Below, one piece after another: positions 7,128-17,080 of a stretch of DNA of 64,000 nt. Source of the DNA: Carnobacterium maltaromaticum DSM 20342 (lineage in GTDB: Bacteria > Bacillota > Bacilli > Lactobacillales > Carnobacteriaceae); NCBI RefSeq assembly GCF_000744945.1, contig NZ_JQMX01000001.1, forward strand, positions 124,001 through 188,000. Direction: 5' to 3'. Each line of letters starts with the position of its first letter. Position 1 is the first letter of the stretch. The position numbers and the translations under genes are program-made. The notes beneath the pieces were generated by a model that did not search any database, had not been told where the DNA came from, and was given only the letters and a program-made list of their open reading frames with translations.

Positions 7128-8021
7128 ATGATGGAAGAAAAAGTTATTGGAAGTCAACTAGTTAAAAGAGGGATGGCGCAAATGCAAAAAGGTGGCGTAA
7201 TAATGGATGTCATCAACGCCGAGCAAGCAAAAATTGCTGAGGCAGCAGGAGCTGTAGCTGTCATGGCATTAGAAAGAGTTCCATCAGATATTCGTGCAGC
7301 AGGTGGAGTAGCTCGAATGGCAGATCCAACTATTGTTGAAGAGGTGATGGCAGCTGTAAGTATTCCAGTAATGGCTAAAGCGAGAATTGGACATATTGCC
7401 GAGGCTCGGATTTTAGAAGCTATGGGAGTGGATTACATTGATGAAAGTGAAGTATTAACTCCAGCGGATGAAGAGTTTCATTTACTAAAATCTAGTTATA
7501 CGGTTCCTTTTGTTTGCGGGTGTCGTGATTTAGGAGAGGCATTGCGTCGCATTGGGGAAGGTGCGTCAATGGTTCGTACAAAAGGAGAACCTGGAACTGG
7601 AAATATTGTCGAAGCTGTTAGACATATGCGCAAAGTCAATCAACAAATTCGTAGTTTAAGTGGCAAAAATGAAGATGAATTAATGACCTTCGCTAAAGAC
7701 ATTGGTGCTCCATATGAATTGATTAAAGAAGTGAAACAATTAGGCAAGTTACCAGTAGTTAATTTTGCAGCTGGAGGTGTTGCTACGCCAGCAGATGCAG
7801 CATTAATGATGAGTCTAGGTGCAGATGGTATTTTTGTGGGGTCGGGTATTTTTAAAGCGGAGCACCCAGAAAAATTTGCGCGAGCTATTGTTGAAGCAAC
7901 AACTCACTTTGAAGATTATGCATTATTAGCTGAGTTATCTAAAGGATTGGGAACACCTATGAAAGGGATTGATATCAGCCAAATTCCAGCAACGGAAAGA
8001 ATGCAAGAAAGAGGTTGGTAA
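7128..8021 (+). CDS. pdxS: Pyridoxal 5'-phosphate synthase, PdxS subunit
   Basis: This 297-residue TIM-barrel protein makes PLP from ribose 5-phosphate, glyceraldehyde 3-phosphate and ammonia, with PdxT as glutaminase. The conserved PdxS blocks are present: [47 protein letters not shown] with the catalytic lysine, the [16 protein letters not shown] phosphate-binding region, and [17 protein letters not shown]. Length is normal. Two adjacent ATG codons (7128 and 7131) follow AAAGGAGG and either could start. The gene overlaps pdxT. Confidence 0.97.
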   Translation: MMEEKVIGSQLVKRGMAQMQKGGVIMDVINAEQAKIAEAAGAVAVMALERVPSDIRAAGGVARMADPTIVEEVMAAVSIPVMAKARIGHIAEARILEAMGVDYIDESEVLTPADEEFHLLKSSYTVPFVCGCRDLGEALRRIGEGASMVRTKGEPGTGNIVEAVRHMRKVNQQIRSLSGKNEDELMTFAKDIGAPYELIKEVKQLGKLPVVNFAAGGVATPADAALMMSLGADGIFVGSGIFKAEHPEKFARAIVEATTHFEDYALLAELSKGLGTPMKGIDISQIPATERMQERGW

Positions 8022-8023
8022 AA

Positions 8024-8602
8024 TTGTTGAAAATTGGCATACTTGCATTTCAAGGAGCGATAACAGAGCATCAAAAAATGTTAGAGCAGTTGGGTGTAGA
8101 AGTTGTTCTTGTAAAAAAGCCAACTGACTTATATGATTTAGTGGGATTAATTATTCCAGGTGGGGAATCAACAGCGATTGGACGGTTACTAAGATCAAAC
8201 CAAATGATTGAACCGATTAAACAATTTTCTAAAGAAGGAAAGTATATTTTTGGCACTTGTGCAGGATTAATATTGTGTGGCAAGAAGACTGAACAAACTC
8301 AATTCGATGAAGTTCGCTTAGGAATAATAGATATTGAGGCAGAGCGGAATGGATTTGGTCGTCAAAAAGATAGTTTTGAAACTCAAGTTTGGATGGAAAA
8401 AATAAAAACAGATATACCAGCTGTTTTTATTAGAGCACCTTATATTCGTTCAATGGGGGATAGTGTCACTGTTCTAGCAAGTTTCGAAGGGACTGTGGTT
8501 GCTGCTGAAAGCAAAACGGTTTTGGTTACTAGTTTTCATCCTGAATTAACGGATAATCTCCAAGTTATGAATTATTTTATAGAGAAGATACAATCGAACT
8601 AA
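8024..8602 (+). CDS. pdxT: PLP synthase glutaminase subunit PdxT
   Basis: A class I glutamine amidotransferase of 192 residues supplies ammonia to PdxS. It shows the PGGEST motif, the nucleophile loop GTCAGLIL and the C-terminal catalytic HPEL. The frame is open from TTG at 8015, but the ribosome binding site AGAGG (8009-8013) fits TTG at 8024 better, giving the usual K-I-G-I-L-A-F-Q-G beginning; TTG at 8027 is also possible. Translational coupling with the end of pdxS is likely. Confidence 0.95.
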   Translation: MLKIGILAFQGAITEHQKMLEQLGVEVVLVKKPTDLYDLVGLIIPGGESTAIGRLLRSNQMIEPIKQFSKEGKYIFGTCAGLILCGKKTEQTQFDEVRLGIIDIEAERNGFGRQKDSFETQVWMEKIKTDIPAVFIRAPYIRSMGDSVTVLASFEGTVVAAESKTVLVTSFHPELTDNLQVMNYFIEKIQSN

Positions 8603-8607
8603 ATTAA

Positions 8608-8634
8608 GAATAGGGATCAAAATAATCCCTATTC
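8608..8634 (+). terminator. Hairpin after pdxT
   Basis: A perfect 10-bp stem, GAATAGGGAT with ATCCCTATTC, and a 7-base loop, but with only a weak T-rich tail. Probably the pdxST terminator. Confidence 0.5.
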
Positions 8635-8682
8635 TGATACATACATCACTTTTAAATTTAGACCTTGATTTAGCGGCTAAAT

Positions 8683-8711
8683 TTGTTTTTTGCTTCGTAG
8701 TAAAATACAAT
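8683..8711 (+). promoter_or_regulatory. Sigma-A promoter of the cardiolipin synthase gene
   Basis: TTGTTT (8683-8688), a 17-base spacer and TACAAT (8706-8711), 48 bases before the ATG. Confidence 0.6.
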
Positions 8712-8758
8712 AGAAATTGGTAGATTTAAATTGGCTGTTTTAGCTATTGGAGGAGAAT

Positions 8759-10279
8759 ATGAAAAATAAAAGTATTCAATTAGTAATAATTATTAGTTTA
8801 ACCATAGGTTTAGCCTACTTTCTTAGCTCGTGGTCTCAGCAACTATTCTTTTTAATTAGTTTTGGAATTGAGTTGCTAGGTGTTTTTATAGGTCTGCGCT
8901 TGTTACTAGTAGACCAAAGAAGTACAAATTCTAAAGTAGCTTGGATTGCCATTATTTTTGTTATTCCTGTTTTTGGAGTGATTAGTTATCTATTTTTTGG
9001 TAGAAATCCACAAAATAGGATTTTTTCTACGAATCAAAATGTAGAACGTGCAAAATTGATTGAAAGAATTCATCAGGTATCTTGTGAATCTGAACCGAAT
9101 GAAACGCCAAAATTATCTCAGCGGATTGAAGCTTTAACTGGCATTCATGCGATGAGAGGCAATCGTCTAACTTTGTTAACAGACGGTCAGGAAACATTTT
9201 CAGCGATACTAGAGGCTTTGCAAGGGGCTAAAGACCATATTCATATTCAATATTACATTTTTAAACAAGACACTATTTCCACTGAAATTCGGGATATCTT
9301 AGTTGAAAAAGCTAAGGAGGGTGTAACCGTTCGTTTTTTATATGATGGGTTTGGTTCGAAGAAGCTAACCAAAGAATTTTTAGCTCCGTTAGTCGAGGCT
9401 GGGGTTCATTTATACGCATATGATCCTATTTATTCAATTTGGTTTGCTCGAACTGCTAATTTGAGAAATCATCGCAAAATAATTGTGGTTGATGGCGACA
9501 TTGGTTTTACTGGTGGTTTAAATGTAGGCGATGAATATTTAGGTATTACCCAACGATTTCGCTTTTGGCGTGATACGCATTTGAAAATGGAAGGAAAAGG
9601 TGTACTGGAGCTTCAAGAAGCGTTCTTATATGATTGGGTTTATATGGAGAATCGAGAAAATGCAGCCTCTGAGTTTATAAGTGATGAAGGAGTTAAGCGT
9701 TATTTGAAATCAGACTCTGTTGGAAATGAGTGGATTCAAGTGGTTTATGGTGGTCCATATGATAAAGAAAAATTAATTCGTGATGCTTTGCTAGATTTAA
9801 TTGACTCTGCAGATGAATCTGTATGGATTATGTCCCCATATTTAGTTCCCGATGAAGAATCATTGGCTGTTTTACGACGTGTGGCAATGAGTGGGATTAA
9901 TGTAAAATTATTGATTCCAGGAAAAGCAGATATGTCTTTATCGTTTCATGGCAGTAACGCCTATATAAAAACCTTAACCGAAGCTGGTGCAGAGGTTTAT
10001 AGTTATAGAAATGATTCATTTATTCATGGAAAACTATTGATTATCGATGGAAAACGAGCTGCAATTGGAACGGCGAATTTTGATGTTCGTAGTTTCCGCT
10101 TAAATCATGAATTAATGGTTTTTGTTTATGAGCCGTCTGAAGCCATTAATAAAATGAAAATGGATTTTGAAAATGATTTGAAAGAAAGTCAGCTAAATAC
10201 AGTAGAAAGCTTAAATAATAAATCAAGAAGCCAAAAAATAAAAGAAACACTGGCTAGTTTATTTACGCCGATATTATAA
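8759..10279 (+). CDS. cls: Cardiolipin synthase
   Basis: A phospholipase D superfamily enzyme of 506 residues that condenses two phosphatidylglycerol molecules into cardiolipin at the membrane. Two N-terminal transmembrane segments are followed by two catalytic HKD motifs: HRKIIVVDGDIGFTGG in the first half and HGKLLIIDGKRAAIGT in the second. The ATG at 8759 is chosen because GGAGGAG lies just upstream; the in-frame TTG at 8747 would lie before its own ribosome binding site. It stands alone between pdxT and a bidirectional terminator. Confidence 0.95.
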   Translation: MKNKSIQLVIIISLTIGLAYFLSSWSQQLFFLISFGIELLGVFIGLRLLLVDQRSTNSKVAWIAIIFVIPVFGVISYLFFGRNPQNRIFSTNQNVERAKLIERIHQVSCESEPNETPKLSQRIEALTGIHAMRGNRLTLLTDGQETFSAILEALQGAKDHIHIQYYIFKQDTISTEIRDILVEKAKEGVTVRFLYDGFGSKKLTKEFLAPLVEAGVHLYAYDPIYSIWFARTANLRNHRKIIVVDGDIGFTGGLNVGDEYLGITQRFRFWRDTHLKMEGKGVLELQEAFLYDWVYMENRENAASEFISDEGVKRYLKSDSVGNEWIQVVYGGPYDKEKLIRDALLDLIDSADESVWIMSPYLVPDEESLAVLRRVAMSGINVKLLIPGKADMSLSFHGSNAYIKTLTEAGAEVYSYRNDSFIHGKLLIIDGKRAAIGTANFDVRSFRLNHELMVFVYEPSEAINKMKMDFENDLKESQLNTVESLNNKSRSQKIKETLASLFTPIL

Positions 10280-10280
10280 G

Positions 10281-10316
10281 AAAAAGCCGCGGATGTAATG
10301 AAATCCGTGGCTTTTT
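10281..10316. terminator. Bidirectional terminator between cls and the Mga-like gene
   Basis: AAAAAGCCGCGGAT pairs with ATCCGTGGCTTTTT (one G-T pair) around a short loop, with A and T runs on the two sides, serving both convergent genes. Confidence 0.9.
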
Positions 10317-10317
10317 C

Positions 10318-11793
10318 TTATGCATGGTCAATTAACTTTTTCAAATGGTTGGTTAAACGATCCCAGTCACCTCTGGATGGTGTAGATGACCAAAGAAAGC
10401 AATTCAATGAATTCAGAGATTGAGTAGTCATTACATCTGTTAAAATTAAATCAATAGTAGCAGTATCCTCAAAGGAAGAAACAATTTCAATGTTAAAATT
10501 ATAATAATCAATGAGATCTCGTTTGAGTTTACTTTCATAATGGCGTCCATTGTTTGATATAATCTGAATACGGATTTTTTTCTCATAGTAGTTGCGATCT
10601 AAATAAGGCATTAGATGTGGAGCATACGAGGATAACAGAAATTCTTTTTGTTGAAAGATATTCTTTAATTCATAGTCATCTTTAATCGTATCGAAAAAAT
10701 CATCATAAAGTTTGCCAAGAGTGTCCTTGGCTTCTTGACTAGCAGGGATGATAGTACGAGAAATATGGTGAGTTGGTAAACCAATAAAAAAATAGGCATG
10801 TGTATGGATACTTGTCAGGTTAAATTGTAAAGTTGGATCTTGAAAATCAAAATCAATCGTTTTAACATTTTGATTAAAAGCATTTAGAAAAGCTTTTGTA
10901 GCTTGATAATAAATCGGATTTTGGACTTCATAGTTCATTAGTAATTTTTTTATTATTTGGGTTGGTTGAGTAGCGGTTGGGATAATAGCCATCAAACTGA
11001 AAAGATGCTCAATTTCTCGTTCAAGCTGTTGTGGCGTTAATTTTAAGTTGGCAAGCATTTTTTTATAAAGTGGAATCAGTTGATTATCAAAAGGTGCCAA
11101 AGCAGTTAAATTTTGGAAATGGATTTCTTCTTGAATTAAAAACCCTCTACTAATTCTGGAACGAGCAATAGCAATTCCATACGCAATCTGTTCTCGTTCA
11201 ATTTGGTTGAATGGATGTTCAAAAAGTGTTTCAATTTCGAGAATCAATCCTAGTAATTCTTCTCGATTTGTTTCACTAAAAGGCCAGTCAATTCCTGAAT
11301 ATGAATTCCAAAAAAAGCATTGGGCATAGTAACGAATTTGTGTTTCCAAACCGTTTAAGGTAGGTGGATTGGCTGAGATTGAAAGGTCATAAAACATTAA
11401 TTCTTTTTTTAATAAATTGACTTCCTTATTCATTAGGGAATAGCTAATAAATTGCTTTTTTGCAAAGTGAGTAAAACTGACAATATCACCTAAAAAGAGA
11501 TGATAAAAAAGTGAAAAACTAACCGATGTTTGCAAATAGTGAATTTTTATTTTTTGGCTATTAAAGTGAGGTTCTTTAGTTAAATAATAGCCTTTACTTG
11601 AACTTTCAAGCGAAATTTCTGGAGTCCAAAGAAGAAGTTCATTCTTTAAATTTCTTATATCTGCTTGAACTGTTTTTTTTGAACAATTTAAGTAAGCAGC
11701 AACTTCATTTAATGACCAGTAACGATCTTCAGACAATAGTAATTGGACTAATTTTATTTTTCGTTTTGTATATTTATCTAGGAAGTCGTACAT
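10318..11793 (-). CDS. Mga-like helix-turn-helix transcriptional regulator
   Basis: A 491-residue protein whose N-terminus has two DNA-binding segments typical of Mga-family regulators (SLNEVAAYLNCSKKTVQADI, about residues 27-46), followed by a long helical region resembling the PRD-like and EIIB-like parts of Mga/AtxA proteins. No canonical PRD histidine motif is obvious. The start is the ATG at 11793 preceded by GATTGGAG; the in-frame TTG at 11805 is part of that ribosome binding site. It is an orphan regulator, convergent with cls, and its target cannot be told. Confidence 0.72.
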   Translation of the reverse strand: MYDFLDKYTKRKIKLVQLLLSEDRYWSLNEVAAYLNCSKKTVQADIRNLKNELLLWTPEISLESSSKGYYLTKEPHFNSQKIKIHYLQTSVSFSLFYHLFLGDIVSFTHFAKKQFISYSLMNKEVNLLKKELMFYDLSISANPPTLNGLETQIRYYAQCFFWNSYSGIDWPFSETNREELLGLILEIETLFEHPFNQIEREQIAYGIAIARSRISRGFLIQEEIHFQNLTALAPFDNQLIPLYKKMLANLKLTPQQLEREIEHLFSLMAIIPTATQPTQIIKKLLMNYEVQNPIYYQATKAFLNAFNQNVKTIDFDFQDPTLQFNLTSIHTHAYFFIGLPTHHISRTIIPASQEAKDTLGKLYDDFFDTIKDDYELKNIFQQKEFLLSSYAPHLMPYLDRNYYEKKIRIQIISNNGRHYESKLKRDLIDYYNFNIEIVSSFEDTATIDLILTDVMTTQSLNSLNCFLWSSTPSRGDWDRLTNHLKKLIDHA

Positions 11794-12040
11794 ATTTTTC
11801 TCCAATCTTTGATTCTTTTTAACTACATTAGATTATATAAAACATTTGTTAGTAAAAGCAACCTATTTTTCTTTTTTATCGTTTAAATAAGGAAAAGTGA
11901 ATAATAAGTGTATTTTTAGATTGCGAGATTTCTGATTAGGAGCACTATTAGAATGAAGAGATGATTGTTGTTCCAATTAATGTGCAACAAGTGATTTACG
12001 CTAAAGTTTTTGAGCTGCTCGAGTAGAGCTTTACGTTAAA

Positions 12041-12087
12041 AAAACAAGCAATGATGGACTAGTATAGTCACTATCAAGGCTTGTTTT
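12041..12087 (-). terminator. Terminator of the LacI-family gene
   Basis: AAAACAAGC (12041-12049) pairs with GCTTGTTTT (12079-12087), with an inner GACTA-GTA-TAGTC stem. A T run follows on the minus strand. The rest of 11806-12040 is AT-rich and holds no gene I can support. Confidence 0.75.
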
Positions 12088-13038
12088 TTAGTTCGGAGCA
12101 CATCTCAAAATATGCGGGATTTTCTTTTTTTTAATTCTTTGTTGGATAGCTAACTCAAAGGCAACTTGTCCTAGTAATTCTAATTGATGGTCCATTGAAG
12201 AGAGCTCTAAAACTTTTCCAACTGGTAGGTATTCTTCACCAATCAGAACTAAATCGTTTGGAATACGTAAGCCTTTTTCTATAGCAACATGGTAAATACC
12301 TGCTGCAATTTCATCCCCGTTAGCATAAATAGCAGTCGGTGGATTTGCTTGATTTAAAAAATATTCTCCTGCCCGTAAACCATCCTCATAAGTAAAACAA
12401 TTTGTTCGATAGTTTTTTTCTAATGGTGGAGCAAAAACCTGTTCGTAGGCTACTAAGACGGATTTTGTACTGTTACTTTTTTCAGCTGATCGAACGCTAG
12501 TAAAGGCGACATTCGTATGGCCACGTTTTTTTAAATAGTGAAAGACTTCCAAATAAGACCTGAGTCGATCAGTATAAGCTGCTGAAATAGTCTGTAAAGG
12601 TGTTTCTTCACATGTAACAATTGAGCCATATTTTGCATAGTCATTTAATACATCCCAAGAGTTGGCTTTAGATGTAATAATAATTCCATCTACTCGTTTA
12701 TTTTTTAAAAGATTTAAGTGTTTGATTTCTTCATCTTTACTATAATTTGTTGGCAAAAGCATCAAGTTATATTTATGCTTAATCGCAGTAGTTAAGATTC
12801 CTTGAATAATTTTATCAAATCCAGGATTATTGGCATAGGGGAGGATAATACCAATGGTTTTTGTTTTTCCTATACTAAGATTGACGGCATTTTGGTTAAC
12901 AGTGTAGTCTAATTCTTTGATTATTTTTTGAATATGGGCTCTTTTTTCAGCCGATACATAAGGATGGTCGTTTAAAACACGAGAAACGGTACTAACTGAA
13001 AAACCAGATAGGCGCGCAATATCTCGGATGCTAGTCAT
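12088..13038 (-). CDS. LacI-family transcriptional regulator
   Basis: A 316-residue regulator with the LacI helix-turn-helix at the extreme N-terminus (SIRDIARLSGFSVSTVSRVL), the hinge, and a periplasmic-binding-protein-like effector domain. AGGAGG precedes its ATG. It lies 88 bases downstream of the damaged acetamidase/formamidase gene in the same direction. No sugar transport or hydrolase gene is adjacent, so the effector is unknown. Confidence 0.9.
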   Translation of the reverse strand: MTSIRDIARLSGFSVSTVSRVLNDHPYVSAEKRAHIQKIIKELDYTVNQNAVNLSIGKTKTIGIILPYANNPGFDKIIQGILTTAIKHKYNLMLLPTNYSKDEEIKHLNLLKNKRVDGIIITSKANSWDVLNDYAKYGSIVTCEETPLQTISAAYTDRLRSYLEVFHYLKKRGHTNVAFTSVRSAEKSNSTKSVLVAYEQVFAPPLEKNYRTNCFTYEDGLRAGEYFLNQANPPTAIYANGDEIAAGIYHVAIEKGLRIPNDLVLIGEEYLPVGKVLELSSMDHQLELLGQVAFELAIQQRIKKKKIPHILRCAPN

Positions 13039-13126
13039 AAAATGAATCCTCCTGCCTAAATTAAAGGTTTGTATTATTTATTTCGTCTAATTTACTTTAG
13101 GAATCTGTCGAAGCCAGTTTTACTAG

Positions 13127-14025
13127 TTAATCAGCCAAGGGCAATTTAAAATAGTGTTTATCTAATTCCATTCTGACTGTTTTGTTTGGATCAACAATTT
13201 GGCAAATGCGCAAATCACCTGCTAGACTCAATAATAAAATCGCATCAGCTGAAGAAAGTTGACTCTTTTCTTGAAGTAAGGAAACCATTTTTTTGTGGCA
13301 TCAACAGAAGCTTCATCTAATGTAGGGAAACTAGAAATTGTCATTATTTTTTCTGAATTTACTAATAGTGGTGTAGGTAAAGAGCTGTTTTTCAAAATGT
13401 GCACTTCAATTGTTACAAGACTTGCAACTTCTGCTCCACAAACGGCAACTTCTCCATCGCCCATTGCGGCGTGAACATCTCCAAGGGCTAATAGAGCACC
13501 TTTGGTATGAACTGGTAAGTATAAATCTGCACCTTCAGTAATTTCTTTACAATCCATGTTGCCACCATGAGCATCTGGTGTGCCGCAAGAAATAGCTTCA
13601 TCTTTAGGAGCTGTTCCAATAACGCCAATCATTTTGTTTACTTTTACCTTTAATGTAGAAGTTAATTGAACAAAATCATTTTTTATGGGACATTTTTTTA
13701 TCGTAGTCTGAGTTAATTCAGAACCTAAAACCCCCATATCTGGTCCGGTTATCATTGTCGCCATAGAATCTAACTCGATTTTTTTAATTTTGACTTTCAA
13801 TACATCTCCTGGTTCAGCGCCTTTCACAAATATTGGACCAGTTGCTGGGTTGATTTGGTCCCAGTTTAACCCAGAAAAAGCGTAATTAGCTGAATCAATT
13901 TGATCAGTAAAGCAGTCTGCAGTTTCAACTTGAATAGTTGCTCCGTTTTCCACGATTAATGCAGGTGGATGCTCCTTAGAAAAATTATAAATAACCTGTT
14001 GCTTATTTAATCTGATTGCCATCAT
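13127..14025 (-). pseudogene. Acetamidase/formamidase-family gene with a frameshift near the 3' end
   Basis: The first 240 or so residues match the acetamidase/formamidase family, which hydrolyses short amides: GPIFVKGAEPGDVLKVKI near the start, DVHAAMGDGEVAVCGAEV in the middle and an invariant region around PDAHGGNMDC. The frame then stops at 13228 after the unrelated tail WFPYFKKRVNFLQLMRFYY. If one A is added to the run of seven at 13287-13295 (minus strand), the frame continues as MVSLLQEKSQLSSADAILL, then LSLAGDLRICQIVDPNKTVR, ending at 13127 with the family's normal C-terminus. So this is a one-base deletion in a homopolymer: a real mutation, slippage switching or a sequencing error. 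GGGGGAATAG precedes the ATG. Confidence 0.85.
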
Positions 14026-14198
14026 CTATTCCCCCTTGATTTTAAATCATTTTACCATAAAAATTAAGCGTTTACTATTTCGAGTCAGTAATATTTGTCG
14101 TAGAGATGACACTGAAATAACAAATTGTTACAATAGGAATTATGTTATACTTTGATTAAAGACAAAATGTTATGGAAACAGATTCAAAGGGGGATTTT

Positions 14199-15491
14199 AT
14201 GAAGAAAAGAATAACACTTGGCGTAATCACGACTTTATTGGCGTTTAATCCGATGGCTTTAGGCTCAATAGTTCAAGCGGAATCGGTGGATGAAATCAAT
14301 AAAAAAGCCAAAGAAATAGATGAAAAAAATAATGAAGTAACCAATAAAATTACCGAGTCAACCAACTCTTTAGAAAATTTAACCACAGAAAAAAAAGCAT
14401 TAGAAACAGATGTAACAAACTTGCAAAAACAAATTGATGAAATTATCATCAAGCTTCAAAAACAAGAAGAAACCTTGCTTAAAACGGAAGAAAAAATTAA
14501 GGTTTTGAAAAAAGAAATAAAAATACTAGAAGAACGAATTGAAAAAAGAACGGATAAGTTAGACAATCAAGCGCGATATGTTCAAACAAATGGTGATGCA
14601 GCTAATTTAGCTTCTGTCGTTTTAACAGCAGAGAGTTTTCCAGATTTAATTGGCCGTGTCTCAGCCGTGACTACATTAGTTTCAGCAAATAAAGCCATTG
14701 TTTCCGAGCAAGAAAGAGATCAACAAGAGTTAGAAGTACTTGAAGAAAATGCACAATCTGAAAAAGTAACAGCCACTGCTATGAAAAATGAAATCGAATT
14801 GTCTAAAAATAATCTTTTTGCTCAAAAGTCTGAAATAGATGATAAAATTGTCCAAATTGCGACAAAGTATCAATTAACAGAAAATGAAAAGACTGATTTG
14901 ATTAATGAAAAAGTTGTATTAGCTAGTCAAGCCAGTCAGTTAAGCAATAAACTACAAGCAGAAGAGGCAAGAATAGTAGCCGAGCAACAAGCTAAAATTG
15001 CTGCAGATCTACAAGCAGAGGCTATGAATTTAGCGGCGCAACAGCAGCAGACAAACACTCAGTCAACTCCAACTCCTAACGTAAATGGAACAGGTTTTAT
15101 AGTTCCGGCGAATGGACCTGTAACTTCACCATTTGGATATCGTAGTGATCCATTTACTGGCGCAACTACCTTTCATAAAGGCATTGATATTGCTGGTGGT
15201 GGAGCAATCGTTGCGTCAAAAGCTGGAGTTGTTGAATATTCTAACTATAATAATGGTGGCTATGGATATTTAGTCATTATTGACCATGGGGTAATTAACG
15301 GTATTAATTACAAAACTTATTATGCTCATATGGCTGCAGGGAGCTTAACTAAAGTACCTGGACAAACGGTCAATCAAGGCGAGCAAATTGGCGTTATGGG
15401 AACAACTGGTTCGTCAACAGGAATTCATTTACATTTTGAAATTCGTGAGAACAATAATCCTGTCAACCCTGGTCCGTTTATCGGATTGTAA
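14199..15491 (+). CDS. Secreted coiled-coil M23-family peptidoglycan hydrolase
   Basis: A 430-residue exported protein. The signal peptide (MKKRITLGVITTLLAFNPMA, cleaved after about residue 29) is followed by long coiled-coil segments up to about residue 260, a short Q/T/P-rich linker and a C-terminal M23 (LytM) metallopeptidase domain with H-x3-D (HKGID) and HLHFE zinc ligands. This is the EnvC/NlpD-like layout of cell-wall hydrolases or amidase activators acting in cell separation. The ATG at 14199 is chosen because AAAGGGGGA precedes it and the signal peptide begins there. A TATACT -10 lies at 14146-14151. Confidence 0.9.
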   Translation: MKKRITLGVITTLLAFNPMALGSIVQAESVDEINKKAKEIDEKNNEVTNKITESTNSLENLTTEKKALETDVTNLQKQIDEIIIKLQKQEETLLKTEEKIKVLKKEIKILEERIEKRTDKLDNQARYVQTNGDAANLASVVLTAESFPDLIGRVSAVTTLVSANKAIVSEQERDQQELEVLEENAQSEKVTATAMKNEIELSKNNLFAQKSEIDDKIVQIATKYQLTENEKTDLINEKVVLASQASQLSNKLQAEEARIVAEQQAKIAADLQAEAMNLAAQQQQTNTQSTPTPNVNGTGFIVPANGPVTSPFGYRSDPFTGATTFHKGIDIAGGGAIVASKAGVVEYSNYNNGGYGYLVIIDHGVINGINYKTYYAHMAAGSLTKVPGQTVNQGEQIGVMGTTGSSTGIHLHFEIRENNNPVNPGPFIGL

Positions 15492-15553
15492 AACGGCTCG
15501 ATTCTTGTTAGTATAGAAGATAGAAACTAGCATAGAAAAGAGTGAGAGCAAGA

Positions 15554-16318
15554 ATGGAAACAATTCTTTCAACTAAAAATGAACGAGTAAAAAATTGGAA
15601 AAAACTACAGACTAAAAAAGGTCGCGAACAAGCAGGAGCCTATTTAATTGAAGGAATTCATTTAATTGATGAAGCAATTAAAAATCAAGCTTCTATTAGC
15701 GAGTTGATTATAAGTGAAGACAAACAACTAAATTTAGATATTGACTACCCAGTTGAAAAACAAATTTTAGTTTCTGCAGAAATATCAAAGCAATTAAGTG
15801 AGACAGAGACTTCTCAAGGTGTTTTTGCAGTGCTTCAAATGCTAGTACCTGAAAATGACCCCGATTTAACCAAGCCTTTGCTATTTTTAGATAACGTTCA
15901 GGACCCAGGGAATGTTGGAACAATGATTCGTACAGCCGATGCAGCAGGATTTGGCGGAGTTGTTTTAGGAAAAGGATCAGTTGATTTATATAATAGTAAA
16001 GTCATTCGTTCGATGCAAGGGAGCCATTTCCATTTACCAATCTATCAAGGGGACCTGCAAGAATGGTTTGATTTAATGAAAGCTACTAAAATTCCCGTTT
16101 ATGGGACTGAACTAAATGAAACTGCTGCGTGTTATTTAACGATTCCTAGAGCAAAACAATTTGCTCTCGTCATGGGAAATGAAGGCAATGGATTAAGTGA
16201 GGACTTTTTAAAACAAACAACAAAAAATCTCTATATTCCAATAGTAGGTCAAGCTGAATCCTTAAATGTTGCTGTAGCAGCCGGCATTTTGATGTTTGCT
16301 TTGACAGAAGGTTACTAA
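15554..16318 (+). CDS. TrmH/SpoU-family RNA 2'-O-methyltransferase
   Basis: A 254-residue SPOUT methyltransferase of the TrmH family. It shows the N-terminal substrate-binding part (STKNERVKNWKKLQTKKGRE) and the three SPOUT motifs LDNVQDPGNVGTMIRTADAA, VMGNEGNGLS and LNVAVAAGILMF, which form the knotted SAM site. It probably methylates a ribose in rRNA or tRNA; which nucleotide cannot be told. The start at ATG 15554 agrees with the family; the frame is open from a GTG at 15542. Confidence 0.9.
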   Translation: METILSTKNERVKNWKKLQTKKGREQAGAYLIEGIHLIDEAIKNQASISELIISEDKQLNLDIDYPVEKQILVSAEISKQLSETETSQGVFAVLQMLVPENDPDLTKPLLFLDNVQDPGNVGTMIRTADAAGFGGVVLGKGSVDLYNSKVIRSMQGSHFHLPIYQGDLQEWFDLMKATKIPVYGTELNETAACYLTIPRAKQFALVMGNEGNGLSEDFLKQTTKNLYIPIVGQAESLNVAVAAGILMFALTEGY

Positions 16319-16442
16319 GCTAATTATTAAGGATTGTTTAAAGTTCGTAAATTTAGGTTATATGCCTTCTAAAACGGAATGATTAAGTGTAAAATAGTAG
16401 ATATCTAAAATGATTGAACTCTAATGAAAAGGAAGGCGTTGC

Positions 16443-16958
16443 ATGAGCGAAGCAAAATGGAAGACAGATACTGAATATCTTGGATACATTGAAGATTTAA
16501 TTCATCGAGAAGAGGTACAAAAGCTTGCTGAATATACTCAGCATCACTTTACGACAAGGTTAGAGCATTCAATTAGTGTTTCTTATCGTAGTTACCGAAT
16601 TGCCAAGAAATTTGGTTGGAATGCACGTTCAACAGCTCGTGCTGGTTTGCTACATGATTTATTTTACTATGACTGGAGAGATACAAAATTTGATGAAGGC
16701 ACTCATGCTTTTGTCCATCCACGAATAGCTTGTGAAAATGCAGAAAAACTAACACCTTTAACTGACTTAGAACGCGATATTATCGTGAAACATATGTGGT
16801 TGGCTACGATTGCTCCACCTCGTTATAAAGAAAGCTATGTTGTCACTTTTGTTGATAAATATTGTGCTTGTGCTGAAGTTTTTAGCCCTTTGATGGGGAA
16901 AGCTAGAACAAGTGTAAAACAAAAATGGTCCAAGCTAAAATTATCTGTCCAATCTTAA
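16443..16958 (+). CDS. HD-domain phosphohydrolase
   Basis: A 171-residue protein with the HD signature: H (RLEHSISVSYRSYRIAKKFG), HD (AGLLHDLFYYDW), a further H (VHPRIACENA) and D (FVDKYCAC). Such proteins are metal-dependent phosphohydrolases. The substrate is unknown. It follows the methylase gene and is closed by a strong terminator. Confidence 0.82.
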   Translation: MSEAKWKTDTEYLGYIEDLIHREEVQKLAEYTQHHFTTRLEHSISVSYRSYRIAKKFGWNARSTARAGLLHDLFYYDWRDTKFDEGTHAFVHPRIACENAEKLTPLTDLERDIIVKHMWLATIAPPRYKESYVVTFVDKYCACAEVFSPLMGKARTSVKQKWSKLKLSVQS

Positions 16959-16960
16959 AA

Positions 16961-17006
16961 AAAAGACTGTTGATTCATCAATTTGATGGATCAACAGTCT
17001 TTTTTT
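16961..17006 (+). terminator. Terminator of the HD-domain gene
   Basis: A long stem (AAAAGACTGTTGATTCATCA with TGATGGATCAACAGTCTTTT) ends in a T run. Confidence 0.9.
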
Positions 17007-17030
17007 ACTTTCCTAATTAAAAGTAAAAAA

Positions 17031-17059
17031 TTGGGAAAATAGAGTCAATCGGCTATACT
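17031..17059 (+). promoter_or_regulatory. Sigma-A promoter of the ECF sigma operon
   Basis: TTGGGA (17031-17036), exactly 17 bases, then TATACT (17054-17059). Confidence 0.6.
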
Positions 17060-17080
17060 TAAATAAAATAATAAAAAATT

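Noticed and set aside
11961..12026. A 21-codon frame starting MIVVPINVQQV, a possible peptide gene
   Set aside because: There is no good ribosome binding site or partner gene, and the segment lies directly beside a terminator; it may be a remnant, but nothing supports it as a gene.
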